Below are positions 37,051 to 45,494 of a DNA stretch of 64,000 nt, piece by piece; the stretch's first letter is position 1; each line of letters opens with the position of its first letter. Both the position numbers and the translations under genes were made by a program. The notes beneath the pieces are model-generated. The model ran no database searches, was not told the DNA's origin, and was given only the letters and a program-made list of their open reading frames with translations. The DNA comes from G963664585 sp963664585 (lineage in GTDB: Bacteria; Bacillota; Clostridia; Oscillospirales; Ruminococcaceae). Location of the stretch: the NCBI GenBank assembly GCA_963664585.2, contig CAXXEO010000008.1:62001-126000 (forward strand). The letters run 5' to 3'.

Positions 37051-38019
37051 ATGAATATGAGCATTTTTTTCTACATTTTAGCCCACAATGTTGCCCCCAT
37101 TTTTATTATGATCACGTTAGGTTTTATCATCAGCAAGAAATTTGATTTAAATATTAATACTCTCAGTAAGCTTAATTTCTATTTATTTGTTCCTGCATTT
37201 ATCTTTGTGAATCTGTATACAACAAATTTAAATCTAGATATGTTGAAAATTGTATTTTTTTCGATTCTATATTTAACCACCGCAGATTTACTTTCTAGAA
37301 TTGTCTCCAAAATTAGAAAATATGATATGGGCATGACGAATGCCTTTAAAAATTCAATCATGTTTAATAATACAGGTAATATAGGCTTATCTTTGATAAC
37401 GCTAGTTTTCAGCAGCGCCCCTTTTATCATCAACGGGAAAACGCCCTACTTAAGCGAAGCATTGACGGCATTGATTACGGTTCTGGTTTTTATGAATATT
37501 ACGATGAATACGCTGGGCTTCTACAATGCAGGCAGGGCAACGATGAGTTTCAAAAAGTCAATCACTCAGATATTTACAATGCCAACAATATATGTGATAC
37601 CTATTACTTTATTTTTGAAATATATAAAATATGATGTGACGACAACTGTCGTGTGGCCTGCTCTGGTTTACCTTAAAGAAGGGCTTGTATCTATGGCTCT
37701 GTTAACATTGGGTGTTCAGCTTTCCAAAACTGAATTTAATTTTAAAAATGTAAATGTACATATATCAACGTTTACTCGTCTGATTATTGGACCGATCCTG
37801 GCTTTTATATATATTCGCTTATTTGGATTCACTGGTGCAACTGCTCAAACTGTGCTGATTGCTTATTCTGTACCTACAGCAGTAAATACAGCGCTAATTG
37901 CAGTTGAGTGTAATAATAATAAGGAATTCGCGACACAAGCAGTTGTGATATCCACAATATTTAGTTCGATTACTCTGACAATGGTCATATATCTTGCGAG
38001 AATTTTATTTCCCGTTTAA
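37051..38019 (+). CDS. AEC-family permease (auxin efflux carrier-like)
   Basis: 322-residue membrane protein with about ten hydrophobic segments in two five-helix repeats. Signature features are NVAPIFIMITLGFIISKK at the start, FNNTGNIGLSL in the crossing helix of the first half, and the equivalent IAYSVPTAVNTALIAVE in the second half. Bacterial members carry malate, malonate or similar organic acids. ATG 37051 has AGAAGGG upstream. The gene stands alone and ends in a strong terminator. Its base composition is more AT-rich than its neighbours. Confidence 0.9.
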   Translation: MNMSIFFYILAHNVAPIFIMITLGFIISKKFDLNINTLSKLNFYLFVPAFIFVNLYTTNLNLDMLKIVFFSILYLTTADLLSRIVSKIRKYDMGMTNAFKNSIMFNNTGNIGLSLITLVFSSAPFIINGKTPYLSEALTALITVLVFMNITMNTLGFYNAGRATMSFKKSITQIFTMPTIYVIPITLFLKYIKYDVTTTVVWPALVYLKEGLVSMALLTLGVQLSKTEFNFKNVNVHISTFTRLIIGPILAFIYIRLFGFTGATAQTVLIAYSVPTAVNTALIAVECNNNKEFATQAVVISTIFSSITLTMVIYLARILFPV

Positions 38020-38035
38020 TGCGATTGGGCGAAAG

Positions 38036-38075
38036 AAAAAAAGGCTCCGTATTAGTAGAATGCGGAGCCTTTTTC
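38036..38075 (+). terminator. Rho-independent terminator of the AEC permease
   Basis: AAAAAGGCTCCG pairs with CGGAGCCTTTTT around a short loop, with a T-run at the 3' side. It starts about 17 bp after the stop codon. Confidence 0.9.
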
Positions 38076-38159
38076 GTTCTGACACATGCCCTTTTTCGTA
38101 ATTATTCCCCAAAATGTAATCATGAGTGCCAGAGCATTATAAAATCTTAACCTTTAATA

Positions 38160-38265
38160 TATAGCCAATTAACTTAAAAACTGGCTATATATAAATCGTT
38201 ATTTTCTTCCCCCGCCGAAGGCGGGGGAAGAAATCACAAGCTTGTTTTCAAGTTAATCAACTATA
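38160..38265 (-). repeat. Dispersed palindromic repeat, copy 8
   Basis: Reverse-orientation full-length copy. The central hairpin reads GCC-GAA-GGC on the plus strand, meaning that the loop is inverted relative to the flanks compared with the majority of copies. Confidence 0.92.
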
Positions 38266-38277
38266 CAAGAACCTCTG

Positions 38278-38946
38278 TTATTTGCGCTGTAGATACACAG
38301 AATTATCTGGCTGAAGCTCGGCGAAAAGCACTTCCTTTATCGATTGAATGCCCATTTGGGCAAGCTGCGCATTAAGCCATTGTGAGGTTAATCCAAGTTC
38401 CTTCAGATTTTGCGGCACAAGCTTTCCGTCTACGATCAGCTCAGTCGGTAAAAATCTTGATCCCGGTGACGAAATGTTCATATCCTTTTTGGTAGGTTGT
38501 TCTTTATCTGGTTTTTTAAGGATACTGAGTTCTCCATTGGGCTCCAAAATGGCATACTCAACATCAGTGATTGTAAATATGTCGTTGGTTCTAAGAAGCA
38601 TGCTCAGGTCGTCTATATTCAGTCTGAGACTTTTAAGACTATCGGCAATAATTTGCCCTTTTTTTATGACAATTGTTGGCTCTCCATCCAATAGAACGCG
38701 CGCTTTTGCCGATTTCATGCTGACAAATTCGATAAGAAATATAAGAACGCTCCACAAAACCATTCCGGTGATTCCATCTAAAATCTTAACATCCTTGTGA
38801 ATAATCATATCACCAGCCATATTCCCCATGGCGATTCCCGTTATATATGTGAATACGGTTAACTGGCCGAGCTGCTTTTTACCCATTACCCTGGTCAGTA
38901 CAAGTAGAAGGAAAAACCCGACCAGTGTTCTAAATACAGCATCCAT
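38278..38946 (-). CDS. YetF/DUF421-family membrane protein
   Basis: 222 residues. Three membrane segments in the first ~85 residues (starting RTLVGFFLLLVLTRVMGKKQLGQ) are followed by a cytoplasmic or extracytoplasmic soluble DUF421 domain with the family phrases VLLDGEPTIVIKKGQI and NIDDLSMLLR, plus a C-terminal region with ELIVDGKLVPQNL. Proteins of this family are common in spore-formers, where some affect spore germination or the cell envelope; the precise activity is unknown. An AGGGGGG-type site precedes ATG 38946. Monocistronic. Confidence 0.9.
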   Translation of the reverse strand: MDAVFRTLVGFFLLLVLTRVMGKKQLGQLTVFTYITGIAMGNMAGDMIIHKDVKILDGITGMVLWSVLIFLIEFVSMKSAKARVLLDGEPTIVIKKGQIIADSLKSLRLNIDDLSMLLRTNDIFTITDVEYAILEPNGELSILKKPDKEQPTKKDMNISSPGSRFLPTELIVDGKLVPQNLKELGLTSQWLNAQLAQMGIQSIKEVLFAELQPDNSVYLQRK

Positions 38947-39033
38947 TAAGGTTCCCCCCTCAGTATCTAGATACTAATTGCAAACTAAACAGAATTATCT
39001 TGCCGTCAATAAGGGTTGGTATTATAGCCAATT

Positions 39034-40086
39034 GCTACATTGTAAAATGAAATGCGACAGAAAAAAGATAGCCCAAGGCAGCCAAAACGTGTAGAATAGA
39101 GTTTGCAACAACAACATTCACACAAGGAGGCAGCCATGAGCCACCACCATTTTACAACATTCGAACGAGGAAAGATAGAAGAACTCCGTCAAATCGGATA
39201 TACGACCCGGAAAATCGCATCACGTCTGGGATGTCACCACAGCAGTATCGCTAGAGAATTGAAACGTTTTTACGGTGCCCGAGCGTATAACGCAGAAGAA
39301 GCACAACTGGATTACCAGAAGAAACGGCACAACAGCAAACCTCAAGGGAAATGGAACGAGGAGTTGTGCGCAGTTGTGGCAGAAAAGCTGAAAGAGACCT
39401 GGTCGCCAGAACAAATATCACATACCGTTACTTCAAGCCAACTGAGCTTTAAAACCATATACAACTGGCTTTATGCCGGACGACTGAACGGACTTACCGC
39501 AGATGTGCTGCGCCGTAATGGAAAAAAGAGAAGCTGTAAAAATCTTGCGCATTATGCTCGTGGTACTTCTATCCACAAGAGACCCAAAGAGGTATATACC
39601 AGAGAAACATTTGGGCATTGGGAACTTGATACGGTGGTTTTCTCTAGGGGTTCCAGCGGTTGCTTGGCCACCTTTGTGGAACGAAAAACAAGGTTCTATA
39701 CAGCCGTTCCCATTCCTGATCGAACGGCAGCTTCCATGGAAGCTGCAATCAAGCACCTGCACACTTTATTGCCACAAGGCACATTCAAAACAGCAACAAC
39801 AGATCGTGGCGGTGAATTTGCCTGTTATGATGTAATCCAGAAAGATCTATGCTTAACTCTTTATTTCGCTGATCCATATTGTCCGCATCAGAGAGGAAGC
39901 AATGAGTACGGTAACAGTTTACTCAGAGAGTTCTTTCCGAAAGGTACTGTTCTGTCAACTGTTTCTCATCAAAACCTGTCTTCTTCTCTTCTGCTTATAA
40001 ACAATAGACCCCGAAAATGTCTTAATTGGAATACACCTTCCCAGCTCTTTCTACTCGAACTGTCGCATTTGGCTTGACAATGTAGC
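39034..40086 (+). mobile_element. IS30-family insertion sequence, copy B (1053 bp, intact)
   Basis: Terminal inverted repeats GCTACATTGTAAAATGAAAT.. and ..GGCTTGACAATGTAGC, 4-bp target duplication AATT and one intact transposase. Nearly identical to copy A at 7032-8088, which is in the opposite orientation. It is the likely active donor. Confidence 0.94.
39136..40077 (+). CDS. IS30-family transposase
   Basis: 313 residues from ATG 39136, which follows AGGAGG by 5 nt. The N-terminal helix-turn-helix (FTTFERGKIEELRQIGYTTR, RLGCHHSSIARELKR) binds the element's inverted repeats. The catalytic DDE core is complete: GHWELDTVV, TTDRGGEF and RGSNEYGNSLLREFFPKG. It cuts and joins the element's ends into AT-rich 4-bp targets, here located inside the dispersed palindromic repeat. 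IS30 transposases are known for palindromic target preference, which fits. Confidence 0.95.
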   Translation: MSHHHFTTFERGKIEELRQIGYTTRKIASRLGCHHSSIARELKRFYGARAYNAEEAQLDYQKKRHNSKPQGKWNEELCAVVAEKLKETWSPEQISHTVTSSQLSFKTIYNWLYAGRLNGLTADVLRRNGKKRSCKNLAHYARGTSIHKRPKEVYTRETFGHWELDTVVFSRGSSGCLATFVERKTRFYTAVPIPDRTAASMEAAIKHLHTLLPQGTFKTATTDRGGEFACYDVIQKDLCLTLYFADPYCPHQRGSNEYGNSLLREFFPKGTVLSTVSHQNLSSSLLLINNRPRKCLNWNTPSQLFLLELSHLA

Positions 40087-40241
40087 AATTAACTTAAAAA
40101 CTGGCTATATATAAAACGTCATTTTCTTCCCCTGCCTTCGGCGGGGGAAGAAATCACAAGCTTGTTTTCAAATTAATCAACTATATTACGGCTTTACTGA
40201 TGCAGATGCTTATACTATTTAGAATAGAAATTGTAAAAACG

Positions 40242-40276
40242 TACCCTTTCTCCTGCGTACGGCAGAGGAAAGGGTA
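40242..40276 (-). terminator. Terminator for the minus-strand small gene
   Basis: TACCCTTTCTCCTGC (40242-40256) pairs with GCAGAGGAAAGGGTA (40262-40276) except for one position. On the minus strand it is followed by CGTTTTTAC. It lies 17 bp beyond the 40293-40658 gene. Confidence 0.7.
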
Positions 40277-40292
40277 TAGAAAAGTATTTGTA

Positions 40293-40658
40293 TTACATGA
40301 GGAAATTGACCATATCTTCTCTGATATTTTGCATAGTGCGTTCCTGAGGGTGTCTGAAAGCCTCACCGGTGATATTTTCCTCAATATATTTGGAAAGACG
40401 TTTTTTTTCAGTTTCAGTCAAACTGGAATATTTGGATACTGTCCACTCGTTATTTTGGGGATGAGTCAGGGGATGTTCAATACTCAAACCGCCCTCAAAG
40501 TCCTTTTCTGCTCTTCCAAAGTTTATTCCCCCGATACCCGTATCATAATCCATAGGTATTTCATCTGAGCTATCATTTGTCGCTCGATTAGTCCTATTAT
40601 AATCCGTGTCTTCTTCAAAATGATTGCTATCTCTTCCTGTAAACTCTTTTTTATCCAT
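40293..40658 (-). CDS. Small hydrophilic protein of unknown function
   Basis: 121 residues, strongly acidic and rich in Asn, Asp and Glu in the first half (MDKKEFTGRDSNHFEED, NRTNRATNDSSDEIPMDYD), with a probable helical C-terminal part (LTETEKKRLSKYIEENI). ATG 40658 has an AGGGAGA site, and a proper terminator follows the stop, so it is likely a real gene. It is not recognised. The low-complexity polar composition resembles small spore-associated proteins, but that is only a guess. Confidence 0.6.
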   Translation of the reverse strand: MDKKEFTGRDSNHFEEDTDYNRTNRATNDSSDEIPMDYDTGIGGINFGRAEKDFEGGLSIEHPLTHPQNNEWTVSKYSSLTETEKKRLSKYIEENITGEAFRHPQERTMQNIREDMVNFLM

Positions 40659-40718
40659 AAATATTTCTCCCTTTTCTTGTGTTTTAATAATATATTTCCC
40701 GCCTGATGACCCTATATA

Positions 40719-42733
40719 CTAAGAAAGCAGTTTTTCAAGTTCCAAAGCTGAAGTGACAGGGGGCATGCAAGTAAATCCTTTACACAAGTAAACGGTAGGA
40801 AGGCCGTCGATCAAGCAATGTTCTTTCTGCTCGCCGGAATTTACTACCTTGATGTTGAGAAACGGGTGATACTTACTTCGCAAAATCGAAAGCATTTCTT
40901 TTAGTTGGTCAGCATGGTCCGCTACTAAGACGGCGTCAATGCTCCCTTTTTGATGGCAAAGGATATCGATGGCACTAAAGGTGTGCCCCATGGGTATGGC
41001 TTCGATGTCCGCCATAAAGGTTTCCAGTGTTTTAGTGGTCAGCTCGGTAAGTGTAATATCGTGCGTCAATTTTGACAGCCGCATATTGTTATATACAGAT
41101 ATAGCGTTTGCAGAAGGCATTGCACCGTCATAGATCTCTTTCGGGCGTGTAAGCATTGCCTCTGCATCCTTATCGCTGAGAAAAAATCCCCCCTCATTCG
41201 GGTCGAAAAAATTGTCGATAAAAATGCGGTCCAGCGATAAAGCCTTTTGTAGATAACTTTCATCAAAGGTAGCCTGATATAGTTCTATCAAACCCCAGAT
41301 GAAGAAAGCGTAGTCATCGGCGCTGCCAGGATATTTTGACTCACCATCGCAATAGCGTGCCAACAGCTTGCCTTCCCGCGTCTGTAAACTGTCAAGCACA
41401 AAACGTGCAGCCATCATGGCATAAGAGACATACTCATCTTTTTCCAACACCTTTCCCGCCATTGCGAGAGCAGCAATGGCGAGACCGTTATAGGAAGTGA
41501 GGATTTTTTCATCCCGTGAAGGGCGTATACGGTTCTGCCGGAACGTAAAGAGCTTCTGCCTGCAAGTATCGGCAAACTCTTGGCGATTTTCGGGAACTCC
41601 AACGTCGATCGTGTTTAGAATATTGGTGCCCTCAAAGTTGCCTTTTTCGGTGACATTAAAGTATTGACAAAACTCACCGGCCTGACTGCCGAGAGTACTT
41701 TCGATTTCAGCTTTGGAAAAACAGTAGAATTTACCCTCAACGCCTTCAGAATCCGCATCCTCGGCGGCATAAAAGGCACCGTTTTCACTGCGCAAATCAC
41801 GAACAAGATAGGTAATGATTTCTTCCGCCGTCTTTTGGTATTTGGGATCCTTGGTAATCGAAAAGCACTCGGTATACACTAGGCATAAAAGAGCGTTATC
41901 ATAAAGCATTTTCTCAAAGTGAGGGACAAGCCAGCGTCTGTCAGTCGAATATCGAGAAAAGCCGAACCCCACGTGATCGAATATTCCTCCTGATCGCATA
42001 CTGTCCAGAGTTTTGGTGCAGATTTCAAGTGCCCTGGTGTTTTGTTCACACACGCTATATTTCAGTAAAAACAAAAGATTGTGTGGAGTGGGGAATTTAG
42101 GCGCATTGCCAAACCCTCCATAAACGCTGTCAAAGCTCTCGGAAAGCTGCCGAAATGCTGTAAGGGTCAGTTTTTCATTAATTGCTTTCGATGTCTTAGC
42201 CTCTGGCGCGATTGCCTTTACTATTTTTTCACCATGCTTGATCAAATCATCGCGCTTGTTTTGCCAAAGTGAGGCGATATTTTGCAGCAGGCTCGGAAAA
42301 CCCACCATCCCGCCTCGATCTTCTTGTGGAAAGTAGGTTCCGGCGAAAAAAGGCGTTTTATGGGCATCCATAAAGATACTCAGCGGCCAGCCTCCGGAGC
42401 CTGTGAGAGTCTGGCAGACGCGCATATAAATGTTGTCAACATCCGGGCGTTCTTCACGGTCTACCTTGATGCTGACAAAGTGATCGTTTAAAAAAGCTGC
42501 GATAGAATCATCCTCAAAGGATTCATGGGCCATGACGTGGCACCAATGGCAGGTACTTAAATAGAACCAAGTTAACTATACCCAATAGATAAGAAGATAG
42601 GTTTATCTTCTACTTTTGCTTTCTGAAAAGCCTCTTCGCACCAAGGAAACCATGCAACTGGATTATAAGCATGTTGTAATAAATACGGTGACTTTTCATT
42701 AGCTAATCTATTGGGTATTTTGTTACTTGACAT
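40719..42733 (-). pseudogene. YyaL/DUF255 thioredoxin-domain protein, hybrid gene with 20-bp disruption
   Basis: 604 C-terminal residues are intact (MAHESFEDDSIAAFLND.., GWPLSIFMDAHKTPFFAGTYFP, HVGFGFSRYSTDRRWLVPHFEKMLYDNALL). This is the thioredoxin-like plus (alpha/alpha)6-barrel protein related to human SPATA20. Directly upstream, 42575-42733 encodes a matching 53-residue N-terminus (start ATG 42733; NRLANEKSPYLLQHAYNPV, DKPIFLSIGYS) whose codon use and amino acids differ from the orphan N-terminus at 44498-44686. Between GYS and TCHWCHV there are 20 extra bases (42555-42574 region) that add an immediate stop. Without them the hybrid would be full-length. The CxxC redox motif is at the junction. 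Confidence 0.88.
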
Positions 42734-42964
42734 TGGGCATCACCACCTTTTTAATATTAATTTCATCAATATTATTATCAAATATATTTTAAATATTTAA
42801 CTTATTAAATATTGTATTAATAGATGACACTATTCACTTAGCTTGTTAATGGTATTGTCAGAAGTGGATCATTCATATTCCAATAGTTGACAATAATTAA
42901 TTAATGGTTATTATTATTATTATTTACTGGTTGAATATAGAAATATGAGGTGGGATTATCAAGT

Positions 42965-43663
42965 ATGTTATTCGTATCACCACAGAGTTATCGTGAAATG
43001 TTAAATAAGATTGCATGGGGTTTATTTTGGGCTGTATTAATTGAAATATTTATATTATCACAATTCAATCCTGATATTGCTAATTTACTTAAAAACAACT
43101 CGTTTGGCATAATATATGAAAAAGTAGGAATTAAAATATATATTGCATATTTTTATATTCCTATATTATTTGCCATTATAGAAAATATTATAAAACTTCA
43201 CGACAAAATCTCAGATGTCTTTAAAATAAGATATAATTTCGATAAAGACATAATCATTACCCTATTCTTCAAAAACCTAAATCTTATGCTATTATACGAA
43301 AAAATAAATTCTGGTAATAGGGATAAAATAATGACAGACATTTTTTACCGATATGCAGGTTATGGTAATCCTGTTATTGACAGACATCTTATTGATATGG
43401 CTTTAGGAACTTGGTGTTGGTATTGGATTATTTTAGATTCAACTTTTGTTACTATAATTTTTGCATCTGTTTCTATTTGTTTTGGATTTGCGGTTAATAT
43501 ACTCATTGATTATTTTTTAATAATATTAATAATGTTTTTTGTAATGGATTATATAAAAAAAGATGCTAAGAAATATGCAATTGAAGAAGTCAATGCTATA
43601 TTGAGCGATAGTGATAGGGAAAAAATAATTAAGGATTATTTAATAAATGCATTACATAATTGA
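42965..43663 (+). CDS. Four-helix membrane protein of unknown function
   Basis: 232 residues from ATG 42965, chosen because GAGGTGGG lies about 10 nt upstream; a GTG at 42950 is possible. Hydrophobic stretches near residues 15-33, 50-72, 145-170 and 175-195 suggest two hairpins of membrane helices separated by a cytoplasmic helical section (KLHDKISDVFKIRYNFDKD) and ending in a charged tail. It is not recognised. It overlaps the methyltransferase gene by 17 bp, so the two are co-translated. The base composition is very AT-rich, unlike the surrounding chromosome, indicating transfer. The pairing of a membrane protein with a small enzyme on a mobile cassette resembles defence modules, by inference only. 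Confidence 0.75.
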   Translation: MLFVSPQSYREMLNKIAWGLFWAVLIEIFILSQFNPDIANLLKNNSFGIIYEKVGIKIYIAYFYIPILFAIIENIIKLHDKISDVFKIRYNFDKDIIITLFFKNLNLMLLYEKINSGNRDKIMTDIFYRYAGYGNPVIDRHLIDMALGTWCWYWIILDSTFVTIIFASVSICFGFAVNILIDYFLIILIMFFVMDYIKKDAKKYAIEEVNAILSDSDREKIIKDYLINALHN

Positions 43664-44306
43664 AGACAAAATAATTGTTAAATCTGAAAATGCTGCCAAA
43701 TCCTATGATCAGCCAAACAAACGAGTACTAGAATTTATTGATTCAATTACAAATTCGATGGTAGTTCTTGACTATGGATGTGGTAAGTTTCGATATACTA
43801 TTCCGTTATCATTAAATGCAAAAGCGGTAATAGCAATTGATTCAAAAGAACAAATTGAAAGAACACAGACTATTAATAAGCTAAAAACTACATTGTTAAA
43901 ATATGCAAAGGAAAAAATGAGCAATGTTAAAGTATTCGAATTGCAAGATGACAAATGGAAAAAGGTAAAATATGATATTGTTCTTTGCACAAATGTATTA
44001 TCAGCGATTCCAAATTACGAAATGCGACTCTGTGTTTTAAAGAATATTAAGGCATCGTTAAATAATGATGGGAAAGCATTTATTTCTGTTCAATATAGAA
44101 ATTCATATTTTAATTCTTATAACTCTCGTAATAATACATACAAATATTATGATGGATGGATTATTCGCAATAATAAAAGTTATTCATTCTATGGGATAAT
44201 AAAACCAAATGAGATAATCTCTATGTGTTCAGAAGCGGGACTAAAAATTATTAATTTTAAATTATTAGATGGTAGTATATATATTATTGCAGGATTAGGT
44301 ATGTAA
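43647..44306 (+). CDS. Class I SAM-dependent methyltransferase
   Basis: 219 residues. Motif I MVVLDYGCGKFRYTIPLS (usual D-x-G-C-G, here with K instead of the second Gly), post-I acidic residue in VIAIDSKEQIE, motif IV YDIVLCTNVLSAIPN and a C-terminal strand block give a standard Rossmann methyltransferase. It lacks a DNA-recognition domain and the NPPY/DPPY motif of N6-adenine/N4-cytosine DNA methylases, so it more likely acts on a small molecule, RNA or protein. It starts inside the membrane-protein gene (17-bp overlap) and is followed 57 bp later by a terminator. AT-rich like the rest of the cassette. Confidence 0.82.
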   Translation: MHYIIEDKIIVKSENAAKSYDQPNKRVLEFIDSITNSMVVLDYGCGKFRYTIPLSLNAKAVIAIDSKEQIERTQTINKLKTTLLKYAKEKMSNVKVFELQDDKWKKVKYDIVLCTNVLSAIPNYEMRLCVLKNIKASLNNDGKAFISVQYRNSYFNSYNSRNNTYKYYDGWIIRNNKSYSFYGIIKPNEIISMCSEAGLKIINFKLLDGSIYIIAGLGM

Positions 44307-44362
44307 ATACTTTAAATAAGTCTGAATAAATTCATTAATGAAATGTTGATAATCTAATTATC

Positions 44363-44390
44363 AAGCCAGTTTTATAGCTGGCTTAATTTA
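44363..44390 (+). terminator. Terminator of the cassette operon
   Basis: AAGCCAG (44363-44369) pairs with CTGGCTT (44378-44384) and is followed by AATTTATA, a weak T-rich tail. Confidence 0.55.
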
Positions 44391-44493
44391 TACAATAATG
44401 CCATGTAATGGAACAAAAGCCTTGGATATATGAACTAATATAACTGTATTTATTATTGATAACTTGTTTAATTAATCCATAAATTTTGGTTCT

Positions 44494-44686
44494 GCCATCA
44501 GACGTGGCACCAGTGACAAGTGGAATACCCAATTGAAAGGAAAATTGGCTTGTCTTCTATTTCTGCCTTTTGAAAGGCTTCATCATTCCAAGGATACCAG
44601 TTAACCGGATTGTGGGCGTGCTGGAGTAGATAGGGCGATTTTTCATTTATCAGTTGGTTAGGGAGCCTGTTTGTATCAGCTGGCAT
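44494..44686 (-). pseudogene. Orphan N-terminus of the native yyaL
   Basis: ATG 44686 with an AAAAAGGTG site opens a 62-residue frame (NRLPNQLINEKSPYLLQHAH, NPVNWYPWNDEAF, LSIGYSTCHWCHV) that stops at once. The next bases read TG then ATGGC before homology to yyaL ends. It is the original 5' end of the gene now located at 40719-42557, separated by the cassette. Its codon choice and GC content match the chromosome better than the copy at 42575-42733. Confidence 0.88.
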
Positions 44687-44711
44687 CGTATCACCTTTTT
44701 CATAAACATAT

Positions 44712-44817
44712 TATAGTTGATTAACTTGAAAACAAGCTTGTGATTTCTTCCCCCGCCGAAGGCGGGGGAAGAAAATGACGTTTTAACTATAGCCAGTTTT
44801 TAAGTTAATTGGCTATA
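44712..44817 (+). repeat. Dispersed palindromic repeat, copy 10
   Basis: Forward full-length copy with the canonical hairpin, 26 bp upstream of the original yyaL start codon and so inside the yyaL/marR divergent region. Confidence 0.92.
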
Positions 44818-44951
44818 GCATTATTGTACCCAAAAAACAAAAAGGATGCCAATTAGGTATCCTTTTATTAAAATCCTTTTGGCCTGACTGCTTACATGTA
44901 TAAAGCTCGAAAACTTTGCGGGCACATATTGCCATTGATTTTTATGAAGCT

Positions 44952-45007
44952 TTGCTGTAATATAGTTAATAACTTAAATATTAATATATTATATATTAAG
45001 GAGGAAA
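44952..45007 (+). promoter_or_regulatory. Promoter and candidate MarR operator
   Basis: TTGCTG (44952-44957), a 17-bp spacer and TAAATA (44975-44980). An imperfect AT palindrome, CTTAAATATTAATATATT.. to ..ATATATTAAG, covers the -10 and runs to the GGAGG, a plausible autoregulatory site for the MarR protein. Confidence 0.5.
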
Positions 45008-45011
45008 TAAA

Positions 45012-45494
45012 ATGGACCTTACTTTAAAAGAGCAGTTAGTTCGTGCTATGCTTCGTTTTAAAAAAGTGGGCATGACATTTCCACAGGGTCTTGATATCCG
45101 CATGCATGAACTTTTTGTTATGAATGGGATTGCAAAGAATGAGTCCTGCAAAGATAAGGATGTTTATGTATCTGACATACAATCCAATCTTTATATTACA
45201 AAACCTGCTGTTTCGCAGATGCTCAATGCACTAGAAAAAAAAGGATATATCAGCCGTGAGATTGGCAAGAGCGACCGTAGAAAAATTGCGCTAACGCTTA
45301 CTTTAAAAGGACGAGAGATTTTAAAACAGACGAGAGAATATACCGATCAGACGTTGGGAAAGGTCATTTCTCGTTTTGGGGAGGAAAACACGCGGCAACT
45401 GATAGAGCTCTTCACTCTATTGGCGGATATATCTGAAGATTTGAAGCATGAAGCCTTACAGGAAAACAAAAAAGGAGACGATCTATTTGATTAA
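45012..45494 (+). CDS. MarR-family transcriptional regulator
   Basis: 160-residue winged-helix dimer. Recognition region ITKPAVSQMLNALEKKGYI followed by the wing REIGKSDRRKIALTLT is typical. GGAGG precedes ATG 45012. It is the first gene of a three-gene operon: its stop overlaps the start of the first ABC exporter gene by 8 bp. It probably represses the operon and responds to a drug or other ligand of the exporter. Confidence 0.93.
   Translation: MDLTLKEQLVRAMLRFKKVGMTFPQGLDIRMHELFVMNGIAKNESCKDKDVYVSDIQSNLYITKPAVSQMLNALEKKGYISREIGKSDRRKIALTLTLKGREILKQTREYTDQTLGKVISRFGEENTRQLIELFTLLADISEDLKHEALQENKKGDDLFD

Larger units (their letters stand above)
39023..40185 (-). repeat. Dispersed palindromic repeat, copy 9, interrupted by IS30-family element
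   Basis: TATAGCCAATT (39023-39033) and the rest of a reverse-orientation copy (40087-40185) are separated by the IS at 39034-40086. AATT is duplicated on both sides (39030-39033 and 40087-40090). Confidence 0.92.
42529..44518. mobile_element. AT-rich ~1.97-kb cassette integrated into yyaL, flanked by direct repeats
   Basis: The yyaL reading frame is split here. At the left edge is GCCATGACGTGGCACCA (42529-42545, continuing ATGGCA) and at the right edge GCCATCAGACGTGGCACCA (44494-44512, continuing GTGACA); both encode the CHWCHV-MA segment. Between them the DNA is far more AT-rich than either flank and carries a foreign yyaL 5' end, a membrane protein and a methyltransferase. The arrangement equals a single crossover of a circle at the conserved codons. 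No integrase or transposase is encoded. Confidence 0.75.

Noticed and set aside
43647..44306. Restriction-modification DNA methylase
   Set aside because: No N/D-PPY/F/W motif, no cytosine-5 PC motif, no target-recognition domain and no restriction enzyme nearby.
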